A DNA stretch of 64,000 nt from Zea mays (taxonomy: Eukaryota; Streptophyta; Magnoliopsida; Poales; Poaceae). Below, piece after piece: positions 35,913 through 47,052 of the stretch. Within the stretch, counting starts at the first letter, position 1; the number at the start of each line of letters is the position of its first letter. The stretch is from contig NW_023367157.1 in NCBI RefSeq assembly GCF_902167145.1, positions 1 through 64,000 on the forward strand, in the 5' to 3' direction. The notes under the pieces are model-generated. The model saw only the letters and a list, made by a program, of their open reading frames with translations, searched no databases and was not told the DNA's origin. The translations under genes were made by a program, and so were the position numbers.

Positions 35913-38603
35913 CTTGACTTTAGGTACCCAAACGGTTTTGGGTCCTTTGGCATTAGAAACAAGAACTTTGGGTATCCAATCACAAGTCTTTGACCCCTTG
36001 TGTTTGCCCCCAACAAACTTGGCAACTACCTTGCCGGATTTGTTAGTCAAAACATAAGATGCATCAAAAGTTTTAAAAGAAATATCATGATCATTTGATG
36101 CAATAGGAGTTTTCTTCTTAGGCAACTTAGCACGGGTTGGTTGCCTAGAGCTAGATGTCTCACCCTTATACATAATAGCATGATTAGGGCCAGAGTGAGA
36201 CTTCCTAGAGTGAATTCTCCTAATTTTGTCCTCGGGATAACCGGCAGGGTATAAAATGTAACCCTCGTTATCCTGAGGCATGGGAGCCTTGCCCTTAACA
36301 AAGTTGGACAATCTTTTAGGAGGGGCATTAAGTTTGACATTGTCTCCCCTTTGAAAGCCAATGCCATCCTTGATGCCCGGGCGTCTCCCATTATAGAGCA
36401 TACTTCTAGCAAATTTAAACTTTTCATTTTCTAAGTTATGCTCGACAATTTTAGCATCTAATTTTGCTATATGATCATTTTGTTGTTTAATCAAAATCAT
36501 GTGATCATGAATAGCATCAACATCAATATCTCTACATCTAGTACAAATAGTGACATGCTCAATGGTAGATGTAGATGGTTTGCAAGAATTAAGTTCAACA
36601 ATCTTAGCACGTAATATATCATTCTTATCTCTAAGATCGGAAATTGTAACTTTGCAAACATCAAAATCTTTAGCCTTAGCAATCAAGTTTTCATTTTCTA
36701 ATCTAAGGCTAGCAAGAGATACATTCAATTCTTCAATCTTAGCAAGTAAATCATCATTATTGTTTCTAAGATTGGGAATTGAAATATCACAAACATGAGA
36801 ATCAACCTTAGCATTTAAACTAGCATTTTCATTTCTAAGGTTGTCAATCATCTCATGGCAAGTGCTTAGCTCACTAGATAGTTTTTGACATTTTTCTACT
36901 TCTAGAGCATAAGCATTTTTAACCTTAACATGCTTCTTATTTTCTTTAATAAGGAAGTCCTCTTGAGTGTCCAAGAGATCATCCTTTTCATGAATGGCAC
37001 TAATCAATTCATTAAGTTTTTCCTTTTGTTGCATGTTGAGGTTGGCAAAAAGAGATCGCAAGTTATCCTCCTCATCACTAGCATTATCATCACTAGAAGA
37101 CTCATATTTAGTGGAGGAGTTAGATTTAACCTTCTTCCGTTTGCCGTCCTTTGCCATGAGGCACTTGTGGCCGACATTGGGGAAGAGGCGTCCCTTGGTG
37201 ACGGCGATGTTGGCGGCGTCCTCGTCGTCGGAGGAGTCGCTTGAGCTCTCGTCGGAGTCCCACTCCCGACAAACATGGGCATCGCCGCCCTTCTTCTTGT
37301 AGTACCTCTTCTTTTCTCTCCTCTTGCCCTTCTTGTCGTTATCCCTGTCACTATCACTTGATAATGGACATTTTGCAATAAAGTGACCGGGCTTACCACA
37401 CTTGTAGCAAACTTTCTTGGAGCGGGACTTGTAGTCTTTCCCCCTCCTTTGCTTGAGGATTTGGCGGAAGCTCTTGATGATGAGCGCCATTTCCTCATTG
37501 TCGAGCTTGGAGGCGTCGATTGGTTGTCTACTTGGTGTAGACTCCTCCTTCTTTTCCTCTGTCGCCTTGAATGCGACGGGTTGAGCTTCGGATGTGGAGG
37601 GATCATCAAGCTCGTTGATCTCCCTCGAGCCTTCGATCATGCACTCAAAACTTACAAAATTCCCGATAACTTCCTCTGGGGTCATTTTAGTATATCTAGG
37701 ATTACCACAAATTAATTGAACTTGAGTGGGGTTAAGGAAAATGAGAGATCTTAGAATAACCTTAACCACTTCGTGGTCGTCCCACTTCTTGCTCCCGAGG
37801 TTGCGCACTTGGTTCACCAAGGTCTTGAGCCGGTTGTACATGTGTTGTGGCTCTTCCCCTTTGCGAAGCCGGAACCGACCGAGCTCCCCCTCGATCGTTT
37901 CCCGCTTTGTGATCTTTGTGAGCTCATCTCCCTCATGCGCGGTTTTGAGCACATCCCAAACCTCCTTGGCGCTCTTCAACCCTTGAACTTTGTTATACTC
38001 CTCTCTACTTAAAGAGGCGAGGAGTATTGTTGTTTCTTGAGAGTTGAAGTGCTCGATTTGGGCCACCTCATCCTCATCATAGTCTTCATCCCTTACGAAC
38101 GGTACCTGTGCACCAAACTCAACAACATCCCATATACTTTTGTGGAGCGAGGTTAGATGAAATCGCATTAAATCGCTCCACCTAGCGTAATCTTCACCAT
38201 CAAAAGTTGGTGGTTTGCCTAATGGGACGGAAAGTAAAGGTGTATGTTTAGAAATGCGAGGGTAGCTTAGGGGAATCTTACTATACTTCTTACGCTCTTG
38301 GCGTTTAGAAGTGACGGACGCCGCGTCGGAGCCGGAGGTGGATGTTGATGAAGTGTCGGTCTCGTAGTAGACGACTTTCCTCATCCTCTTGTGCTTGTCC
38401 CCACTCCGATGCGGCTTGTGAGAGGAAGATTTCTCCTTCTTCTCTTTGTGGTGAGAAGAAGATTTCTTCTCCTTCCCTTTGTTGGAGGAGCTCTTCTTCT
38501 TCTCCTTCCTCTTAGTGCGGGACTCTTCCGATGAAGTGCTCCCGTGGCTTGTAGTGGGCTTTTCGCCGGTCTCCATCTCCTTCTTGGCGTGATCTCCCGA
38601 CAT
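35907..38603 (-). CDS. gag: Sirevirus Gag polyprotein
   Basis: An uninterrupted 898-codon frame starting with ATG at 38601-38603, only 48 bp inside the 5' LTR and just past the primer-binding site. Gag forms the particle that packages element RNA. Residues 1-110 are rich in Lys and Ser (a possible nuclear or RNA-binding tail). A copia-type gag core starts around residue 130 (PPTFDGEDYARW). A single CCHC zinc knuckle, CX2CX4HX4C, spans 399-412 (CYKCGKPGHFIAKC). An acidic Ser/Asp patch follows, then a long stretch of heptad-like Leu/Asn/Glu repeats from about 505 to 720, likely coiled coil. The C-terminal region is basic. It is longer than most copia Gag proteins, which fits Sireviruses, whose Gag extension has been reported to interact with dynein light chain. 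No stop or frameshift is visible, so this copy could still supply Gag in trans. Confidence 0.92.
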   Translation of the reverse strand: MSGDHAKKEMETGEKPTTSHGSTSSEESRTKRKEKKKSSSNKGKEKKSSSHHKEKKEKSSSHKPHRSGDKHKRMRKVVYYETDTSSTSTSGSDAASVTSKRQERKKYSKIPLSYPRISKHTPLLSVPLGKPPTFDGEDYARWSDLMRFHLTSLHKSIWDVVEFGAQVPFVRDEDYDEDEVAQIEHFNSQETTILLASLSREEYNKVQGLKSAKEVWDVLKTAHEGDELTKITKRETIEGELGRFRLRKGEEPQHMYNRLKTLVNQVRNLGSKKWDDHEVVKVILRSLIFLNPTQVQLICGNPRYTKMTPEEVIGNFVSFECMIEGSREINELDDPSTSEAQPVAFKATEEKKEESTPSRQPIDASKLDNEEMALIIKSFRQILKQRRGKDYKSRSKKVCYKCGKPGHFIAKCPLSSDSDRDNDKKGKRREKKRYYKKKGGDAHVCREWDSDESSSDSSDDEDAANIAVTKGRLFPNVGHKCLMAKDGKRKKVKSNSSTKYESSSDDNASDEEDNLRSLFANLNMQQKEKLNELISAIHEKDDLLDTQEDFLIKENKKHVKVKNAYALEVEKCQKLSSELSTCHEMIDNLRNENASLNAKVDSHVCDISIPNLRNNNDDLLAKIEELNVSLASLRLENENLIAKAKDFDVCKVTISDLRDKNDILRAKIVELNSCKPSTSTIEHVTICTRCRDIDVDAIHDHMILIKQQNDHIAKLDAKIVEHNLENEKFKFARSMLYNGRRPGIKDGIGFQRGDNVKLNAPPKRLSNFVKGKAPMPQDNEGYILYPAGYPEDKIRRIHSRKSHSGPNHAIMYKGETSSSRQPTRAKLPKKKTPIASNDHDISFKTFDASYVLTNKSGKVVAKFVGGKHKGSKTCDWIPKVLVSNAKGPKTVWVPKVKN

Positions 38604-38636
38604 TACTTCGAGCGGTTAGGCTCTAATGAAGAACCT

Positions 38637-38650
38637 GGCTTTGATACCAA
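38637..38650 (-). other. Primer-binding site (initiator tRNA-Met type)
   Basis: On the minus strand, one base after the 5' LTR end, the sequence reads TTGGTATCAAAGCC. This resembles the usual plant copia site TGGTATCAGAGC complementary to the 3' end of initiator tRNA-Met, with one mismatch. It fixes the element's direction and the inner edge of the 5' LTR. Confidence 0.88.
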
Positions 38651-39215
38651 TTGATAGTCGCCTAGAGGGGGGTGAATAGGGCGAAACTGAAATTTACAAA
38701 TATAAACACAACTACAAGCCGGGTTAGCGTTAGAAATATGAAACCGAGTCCGCGAGAGAGGGTGGAAAACAAATCGCAAGCAAATGAAGAGTGTGACACG
38801 CGGATTTGTTTTACCGAGGTTCGGTACTCTCAAACCTACTCCCCGTTGAGGAGGCCACAAAGGTCGGGTCTCTTTCAACCCTTCCCTCTCTCAAACGATC
38901 CCACGGATCGAGTGAGCTTTCTCTTCTCAATCACTTGGAACACAAAGTTCCCACAAGGACCACCACAAGTTTGGTGTCTCTTGCCTCAATTACAAGTGAG
39001 TTTGATCGCAATGAAGGAATCAAGAAAGAAGAAAGCAATCCAAGCGCAAGAGCTCGAAAGAACACAAGCAAATCTCTCTCTCTAGTCACTAGGGCGTTGT
39101 GTGGAATTTGGAGAGGATTTGATCTCTTTGGTGTGTCTAGAATTGAATGCTAGAGCTCTTGTAAGTAGTTGGGAAGTGGAAAACTTGGATGCAATGAATG
39201 GTTGGGTGGTTGGGG

Positions 39216-39224
39216 TATTTATAG
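39216..39224 (-). promoter_or_regulatory. TATA-box-like motif, element promoter
   Basis: The minus strand reads CTATAAATA about 729 bases into the 5' LTR, enclosed by GGTTGGGG and CCCCAACC arms. The position puts the palindrome cluster upstream (U3) and leaves about 570 bp for R and U5. No start site can be read from sequence alone. Confidence 0.6.
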
Positions 39225-39271
39225 CCCCAACCACCAAAATAACCGTTGGTGGAGGCTGTCTGTTCGATGGC

Positions 39272-39752
39272 GCACCGGACAGTCCGGTGCACACCGGACA
39301 TGTCCGGTGCCCCTGCCACGTCACCAGTGCCATTGGAATCTGACCGTTGGAGTTCTGACTTCTGGGCCCGCCTCGATGTCCGGTGGCGCACCGGACATGC
39401 ACTGTTCACTGTCCGGTGCGCCGGCATGGGCGACTCTGACTTCTGCGCGCGCATTAAATGCATCGCAGGTAGCCGTTGGCGCCGAAGTAGCCTTTGCTCC
39501 GTGGATGCACCGGACAGTCCGGTGCACACCGGACATGTCCGGTGAATTATAGCGGAGCAGCCGCTCTGATTTCCCGAGGCTGGCGAGTTCCTGAGCTGCG
39601 TCCCGTTGGAGCACCGGACACTGTCCGGTGTACACCGGACAGTCCGGTGAATTATAGCGTGCCGGCTCTGGAGAATTCCCGAAGGCGACGAGTTCGCGTT
39701 GAAGTCCTCTGGTGCACCGGACACTGTCTGGTGGTGCACCGGACAGTCCGGT
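39272..39752. repeat. Palindromic CACCGGAC/GTCCGGTG cluster in 5' LTR U3
   Basis: Clusters of the palindrome at about 39272-39310 (two units), 39377-39420, 39509-39543, 39611-39650 and 39714-39752. One unit more than in the 3' LTR. Each can fold into a short hairpin and contains CG-rich half sites. Confidence 0.85.
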
Positions 39753-39952
39753 GCGCCAGACCAGAGGAGCCTTCGGTTGCTCCTTTGCTCTTTTGTTGAA
39801 CCCAACACTTGGTCTTTTTATTGGCTAAGTGTGAACCTTTTGCACCTGTATAACTTATACACTAGAACAAACTAGTTAGTCCAAAGATTTGTGTTGGGCA
39901 ATTCAACCACCAAAATTATATAGGAACTAGGTGTAAGCCTAATTCCCTTTCA

Positions 39953-39957
39953 ATGGT
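39953..39957. repeat. Target site duplication, right copy
   Basis: 'atggt', identical to 30535-30539. The array resumes mid-monomer with 'ctccaccagaaatcc'. Confidence 0.95.
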
Positions 39958-41673
39958 CTCCACCAGAAATCCAAGAATGTGATCTATGGCAAGGAAACAT
40001 ATGTGGGGTGAGGTGTATGAGCGTCTGGTCGATGATCAATGGCCACACAACCCCCATTTTTGTCGAAAATAGCCATGAATGACCATTTTCAATAATACCG
40101 AAGGCTAACACCTACGGATTTTTGAGCAAGAAATGGTCTCCACCAAAAATCCAAGAATGTGATCTATGGCAAGGAAACATATGTGGGGTGAGGTGTATGA
40201 GCCTCTGGTCGATGATCAATGGCCACACAACCCCCATTTTGCCGAAAATAGCCATGAATGACCATTTACAATAATACCGAAGGCTAACACGTACGAGTTT
40301 TTAACCAAGAAATGGTCTCCACGAGAAATCCAAGATTATGATCTATGGCAAGAAAACATATGTGGGGTGAAGTGTACGAGCCTCTGGTCGATGATCAATG
40401 GCAACACAACCCCCATTTTTGTCGAAAATAGCCATGAGCGACCATTTTCAATAATACTAGAGGCTAACACCTACGGATTTTAGACCAAGAAATGGTCTCC
40501 ACCAGAAATCCAAGAATGTGATCTACGACAAGGAAACATATGTGGGGTGAGGTGTATGAGCCTCTAGTCGATGATCAATGGCCACACAACTCCCATTTTG
40601 CCGAAAATAGCCATGAATGACCGTTTTCAATAATATCGAAGGCTAACACCTACGGATTTTTGACCAAGAAATGGTCTCCACCAGAAATCCAAGAATGTGA
40701 TCTATGGCAAGGAAACATATGTGGGGTGAGGTGTATGAGCCTCTGGTCGACGATAAATGGCCACACAACCCCCATTTTTTATGAAAATAGCCATGAGCGA
40801 CCTTGAAAATAGCCATGAGCGACCATTTTCAATAATACTAGAGGCTAACACCTACGGATTTTAGACCAAAAAATGGTATCCACCAGAAATCCAAGAATGT
40901 GATCTATGGCAAGGAAACATATGTGTAGTGAGGTGTATGAGCCTCTAGTCGATGATCAATGGCCACACAACCCCCATTTTTGTCAAAAATAGCCATGAAT
41001 GACCATTTTCAATAATACCGAAGGCTAACAGCGACCATTTTCAATAATACTAGAGGCTAAGACCTACGGATTTTTGACCAAGAAATGGTCTCCACCAGAA
41101 ATCCAAGAATGTGATCTATGGCAAGGAAACATATGTGGGGTGAGGTTTATGAGCCTCTAGTCGATGATAAATGGCCACACAACCCCCATTTTTTATGAGC
41201 CTCTGGTCGATGATCAATGGCCACACAACCCCCATTTTTTGTCGAAAATAGCCATGAATGACCATTTACAATAATACCGAAGGCTAACACCTACGGATTT
41301 TTGACCAAGAAATGGTCTCCACCAGAAATCCAAGAATGTGATCTATGGCAAGGAAACATATGTGGGGTGAGGTGTATGAGCCTATGGTCGATGATCAATG
41401 GCCACACAACCCCCATTTTGCCGAAAATAGCCATGAATGACCATTTTCAATAATACCGAAGGCTAAGACCTACGGATTTTTGACCAAGAAATGGTCTCCA
41501 CCAGAAATCCAAGAATGTGATCTATGGCAAGGAAACATATGTGGGGTGAGGTGTATGAGCCTCTGGTCGATGATCAATGGCCACACAACCCCCATTTTTG
41601 TCGAAAATAGCCATGAACGACCATTTTCAATAATACCGAAGGCTAACACCTACGGATTTTTAACCAAGAAATG
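39953..41673 (+). repeat. Knob180 array, '+' orientation, right of retrotransposon
   Basis: About 9.5 monomers. It contains a rare variant monomer at about 40318-40420 ('ccacgagaaatcc', 'gattatgatc', 'agaaaacatatg', 'ggcaacacaac'), an extended monomer with a 20-bp duplication near 40800, the shared deletion junction near 41030, and a second deletion junction near 41195 where 'ccattttttatgag' runs into 'cctctggtcg'. Confidence 0.93.
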
Positions 41674-42104
41674 GGGGTTGTGTGGCCATTGATCATCGAC
41701 CAGACGCTCATACACCTCACCCCACATATGTTACCTTGCCATAGATCACATTCTTGGATTTCTGGTGGAGACCATTTCTTGGTCAAAAATCCGTAGGTGT
41801 TAGCCTTCGGTATTATTGTAAATGGTCATTCATGGCTATTTTCGACAAAAATGGGGGTTGTGTGGCCATTGATCATCGACCAGAGGCTCATACACCTCAC
41901 CCCACATATGTTTCCTTGCCATAGATCACATTCTTGGATTTCTGGTGGAGACCATTTCTTGATCAAAAATCCGTAGGTCTTAGCCTCTAGTATTATTGAA
42001 AATGGTCGCTCATGGCTATTTTCGGCAAAAATGGGGGTTGTGTGGCCATTGATCATCGACCAAACGCTCATACACCTCACCCCACATATGTTTCCTTGCC
42101 ATAG
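41674..42104 (-). repeat. Inverted knob180 island 1 (~431 bp)
   Basis: About 2.4 monomers in '-' orientation inside the '+' array. Left join: 'aaccaagaaatgg' runs into 'gggttgtgtgg', both parents sharing 'aaatgg'. Right join: 'ttgccatag' runs into 'aatgaccatttac' with little or no overlap. Confidence 0.9.
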
Positions 42105-42365
42105 AATGACCATTTACAATAATACCGAAGGCTAACACCTACGGATTTTTGACCAAGAAATGGTCTCCACCAGAAATCCAAGAATGTGATCTATGACAAG
42201 GAAAGATATGTGGGGTGAGGTGTATGAGCCTCTAGTCGATGATCAATGGCCACACAACCCCCATTTTTGTCGAAAATAGCCATGAATGACCATTTTCAAT
42301 AATACCGAAGGCTAACACGTACGAGTTTTTAACCAAGAAATGGTTTCCACCAGAAATCCAAGAAT

Positions 42366-42382
42366 GTAATCTATGGTGTGAT
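42366..42382 (+). repeat. 12-bp insertion variant monomer, '+' copy
   Basis: 'gtaatctatggtgtgatc' shows a partial duplication of the 'taatctatggt' segment, and the next monomer carries 'accctaatttttgtcg'. The same combination occurs in '-' orientation at about 2562, 3833, 27551 and 29359. Confidence 0.85.
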
Positions 42383-42696
42383 CTATGGCAAGGAAACATA
42401 TGTGGGGTGAGGTGTATGAGCCTCTGGTCGACGATCAATGGCCACACAACCCTAATTTTTGTCGAAAATAGCCATGAACGACCATTTTCAATGACACTGA
42501 AGGCTAACACCTACGGATTTTTGACCAAGAAATGGTCTCCACCATAAATCCAAGAATGTGATCTATGGCAAGGAAACATATGTGGGGTGAGGTGTATGAG
42601 CGTCTGGTCGATGATCAATGGCCACACAACCCCCATTTTTGTCGAAAATAGCCATGAATGACCATTTTCAAAAATACCGGAGGCTAACACATTCGG

Positions 42697-45600
42697 ATTT
42701 TTGACCAAGAAATGGTCTCCACCAGAAATCCAAGAATGTGATCTATGGCAAGGAAACATATGTGGGGTGAGGTGTATGAGCCTCTGGTCGATGATCAATG
42801 GCCACACAACCCCCATTTTTTATGAAAATAGCCATGAGCGACCTTGAAAATAGCCATGAGCGACCTTGAAAATAGCCATGAACGACCATTTTCAATAATA
42901 CCGAAGGCTAACACGTACGAGTTTTTAACCAAGAAATGGTTTCCACCAGAAATCCAAGAATGTAATCTATGGCAAGGAAACATATGTGGGGTGAGGTTTA
43001 TGAGCCTCTAGTCGATGATAAATGGCCACACAACCCCCATTTTTTATGAAAATAGCCATGAGCGACCTTGAAAATAGCCATGAGCGACCATTTTCAATAA
43101 TACTAGAGGCTAACACCTACGGATTTTAGACCAAGAAATGGTCTCCACCAGAAATCCAAGAATGTGATCTATGGCAAGGAAACATATGTGTAGTGAGGTG
43201 TATGAGCCTCTAGTCGATGATCAATGGCCACACAACCCCCATTTTTGTCGAAAATAGCCATGAATGACCATTTTCAATAATACCGAAGGCTAACAGCGAC
43301 CATTTTCAATAATACTAGAGGCTAAGACCTACGGATTTTTGTCCAAGAAATGCTCTCCACCAGAAATCCAAGAATGTGATCTATGGCAAGGAAACATATG
43401 TGGGGTGAGGTTTATGAGCCTCTAGTCGATGATAAATGGCCACACAACCCCCATTTTTTATGAGCCTCTGGTCGATGATTAATGGCCACACAACCCCCAT
43501 TTTTGTCGAAAATAGCCATGAATGACCATTTACAATAATACCGAAGGCTAACACCTACGGATTTTTGACCAAGAAATGGTCTCCACCAGAAATCCAAGAA
43601 TGTGATCTATGGCAAGGAAACATATGTGGGGTGAGGTGTATGAGCCTATGGTCGATGATCAATGGCCACACAACCCCCATTTTGCCGAAAATAGCCATGA
43701 ATGACCATTTTCAATAATACCGAAGGCTAAGACCTACAAATTTTTGACCAAGAAATGGTCTCCACCAGAAATCCAAGAATGTGATCTATGGCAAGGAAAC
43801 ATATGTGGGGTGAGGTGTATGAGCCTCTAGTCGATGATAAATGGCCACACAACCCCCATTTTTTATGAGCCTCTGGTCGATGATTAATGGCCACACAACC
43901 CCCATTTTTGTCGAAAATAGCCATGAACGACCATTTTCAATAATACCGAAGGCTAACACCTACGGATTTTTGACCAAGAAATGGTCTCCACTAGAAATCC
44001 AAGAATGTGATCTATGGCAAGGAAACATATGTGGGGTGAGGTGTATGAGCCTCTGGTCGACGATCAATGGCCACACAACCCTAATTTTTGTCGAAAATAG
44101 CCATGAACGACCATTTTCAATGACACTAAAGGCTAACACCTACAAATTTTTGACCAAGAAATGGTCTCCACCATAAATCCAAGAATGTGATCTATGGCAA
44201 GGAAACATATGTGGGGTGAGGTGTATGAGCCTCTAGTCGACGATCAATGGCCGCACAACCCCCATTTTGCCGAAAATAGCCATGAACGACCATTTTCAAA
44301 AATACCAAAGGCTAACACCTACGGATTTTTGGCCAAGAAATGGTCTCCACCAGAAATCCAAGAATTTGATCTATGGCAAGGAAACATATGTGGGGTGAGG
44401 TGTACGAGCCTCTGGTCGATGATCAATGGCCACAGAACCCCCATTTTGCCGAAAATAGCCATGAATGACCATTTACAATAATACCGAAGGCTAACACCTA
44501 CGGATTTTTGACCAAGAAATGGTCTCCACCAGAAATCCAAGAATGTGATCTATGGCAAGGAAACATATGTGGGGTGAGGTGTATGAGCCTCTGGTCGATG
44601 ATCAATGGCCACACAACCCCCATTTTGCCAAAAATAGCCATGAATGACCATTTTCAATAATACCGAAGGCTAACACGTACGAGTTTTTGACCAAGAAATG
44701 GTCTCCACCAGAAATCCAAGAATGTGATCTATGGCAAGGAAACATATGTGGCGTGAGGTGTATGAGCCTCTGGTCGATGATCAATGGCCACACAACCCCC
44801 ATTTTTGTCGAAAATAGCCATGAACGACCATTTTCAATAATATTAGAGGCTAAGACCTACGGATTTTTGACCAAGAAATGGTCTCCACCAGAAATCCAAG
44901 AATGTGATCTATGGCAAGGAAACATATGTGGGGTGAGGTGTATGAGCCTCTAGTCGATGATCAATGGCCACACAACCCCCATTTTTGTCAAAAATAGCCA
45001 TGAACGACCATTTTCAATAATATCGAAGGCTAACACCTACGGATTTTTGACCAAGAAATGGTCCATTTTGCCGAAAATAGCCATGAATGACCATTTACAA
45101 TAATACCGAAGGCTAACACCTACGGATTTTTGACCAAGAAATGGTCTCCACCAGAAATCCAAGAATGTGATCTATGGCAAGGAAACATATGTGGGGTGAG
45201 GTGTATGAGCCTCTGGTCGACGATCAATGGCCACACAACCCCCATTTTTTATGAAAATAGCCATGAGCGACCTTGAAAATAGCCATGAGCGACCTTGAAA
45301 ATAGCCATGAACGACCATTTTCAATAATACCGAAGGCTAACACGTACGAGTTTTTAACCAAGAAATGGTTTCCACCAGAAATCCAAGAATGTAATCTATG
45401 GCAAGGAAACATATGTGGGGTGAGGTTTATGAGCCTCTAGTCGATGATAAATGGCCACACAACCCCCATTTTTATGAAAATAGCCATGAGCGACCTTGAA
45501 AATAGCCATGAGCGACCATTTTCAATAATACTAGAGGCTAACACCTACGGATTTTAGACCAAGAAATGGTCTCCACCAGAAATCCAAGAATGTGATCTAT

Positions 45601-47052
45601 GGCAAGGAAACATATGTGTAGTGAGGTGTATGAGCCTCTAGTCGATGATCAATGGCCACACAACCCCCATTTTTGTCGAAAATAGCCATGAATGACCATT
45701 TTCAATAATACCGAAGGCTAACAGCGACCATTTTCAATAATACTAGAGGCTAAGACCTACGGATTTTTGTCCAAGAAATGCTCTCCACCAGAAATCCAAG
45801 AATGTGATCTATGGCAAGGAAACATATGTGGGGTGAGGTTTATGAGCCTCTAGTCGATGATAAATGGCCACACAACCCCCATTTTTTATGAGCCTCTGGT
45901 CGATGATTAATGGCCACACAACCCCCATTTTTGTCGAAAATAGCCATGAATGACCATTTACAATAATACCGAAGGCTAACACCTACGGATTTTTGACCAA
46001 GAAATGGTCTCCACCAGAAATCCAAGAATGTGATCTATGGCAAGGAAACATATGTGGGGTGAGGTGTATGAGCCTATGGTCGATGATCAATGGCCACACA
46101 ACCCCCATTTTGCCGAAAATAGCCATGAATGACCATTTTCAATAATACCGAAGGCTAAGACCTACAAATTTTTGACCAAGAAATGGTCTCCACCAGAAAT
46201 CCAAGAATGTGATCTATGGCAAGGAAACATATGTGGGGTGAGGTGTATGAGCCTCTAGTCGATGATAAATGGCCACACAACCCCCATTTTTTATGAGCCT
46301 CTGGTCGATGATTAATGGCCACACAACCCCCATTTTTGTCGAAAATAGCCATGAACGACCATTTTCAATAATACCGAAGGCTAACACCTACGGATTTTTG
46401 ACCAAGAAATGGTCTCCACCAGAAATCCAAGAATGTGATCTATGGCAAGGAAACATATGTGGGGTGAGGTGTATGAGCCTCTGGTCGACGATCAATGGCC
46501 ACACAACCCTAATTTTTGTCGAAAATAGCCATGAACGACCATTTTCAATGACACTGAAGGCTAACACCTACAAATTTTTGACCAAGAAATGGTCTCCACC
46601 ATAAATCCAAGAATGTGATCTATGGCAAGGAAACATATGTGGGGTGAGGTGTATGAGCCTCTAGTCGACGATCAATGGCCGCACAACCCCCATTTTGCCG
46701 AAAATAGCCATGAACGACCATTTTCAAAAATACCAAAGGCTAACACCTACGGATTTTTGACCAAGAAATGGTCTCCACCAGAAATCCAAGAATTTGATCT
46801 ATGGCAAGGAAACATATGTGGGGTGAGGTGTACGAGCCTCTAGTCGATGATCAATGGCCACAGAACCCCCATTTTGCCGAAAATAGCCATGAATGACCAT
46901 TTACAATAATACCGAAGGCTAACACCTACGGATTTTTGACCAAGAAATGGTCTCCACCAGAAATCCAAGAATGTGATCTATGGCAAGGAAACATATGTGG
47001 GGTGAGGTGTATGAGCCTCTGGTCGATGATCAATGGCCACACAACCCCCATT
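42697..47052 (+). repeat. ~2428-bp segmental duplication in the '+' arm
   Basis: About 42697-44624 and 45126-47052 match at 2428-2429 bp spacing, with 44625-45125 as unmatched sequence between. Markers: tripled 20-bp segment, the 'taacagcgacc' junction, 'ctccaccag' preceded by 'gaaatgc', two 'ttttttatgagcc' junctions, 'cctacaaatttttgacc', and 'caagaatttgatc'. A one-base deletion in the second copy near 45470 ('ccatttttatg') accounts for the spacing change. Confidence 0.88.

Larger units (their letters stand above)
30540..39952 (-). mobile_element. Full-length Ty1-copia Sirevirus retrotransposon (Opie-like)
   Basis: A 9,413-bp LTR retrotransposon transcribed on the minus strand. In element order: 5' LTR (38652-39952), primer-binding site, gag, pol in protease-integrase-RT-RNase H order (the copia order), a spacer with repeated polypurine motifs, and 3' LTR (30540-31832). 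A perfect 5-bp duplication flanks it. I assign it to Sireviruses from the long gag with coiled coil, multiplied polypurine tracts and palindrome-rich LTRs. The family name Opie rests on my memory of the LTR start 'tgaaagggaattaggc' and is less certain than the lineage. gag is open and pol has one nonsense codon, so it is probably non-autonomous now. No envelope-like third frame is present. Confidence 0.95.
38652..39952 (-). repeat. 5' LTR (1301 bp)
   Basis: On the minus strand it begins TGAAAGGG and ends CTATCA. It would contain promoter and RNA start for the element. Relative to the 3' LTR it has one additional palindrome unit (about 39282-39300) and lacks a 9-bp segment near 39449. All other differences are isolated substitutions. 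Confidence 0.95.

Noticed and set aside
37004..37609. 201-codon frame overlapping gag in another frame
   Set aside because: Shadow of the gag coding sequence with low-complexity Arg/Ser/Pro composition and no known domain.
41674..42104. Inverted islands as foldback transposons
   Set aside because: No terminal repeats or target duplications; the islands are ordinary monomers reversed at microhomologies.
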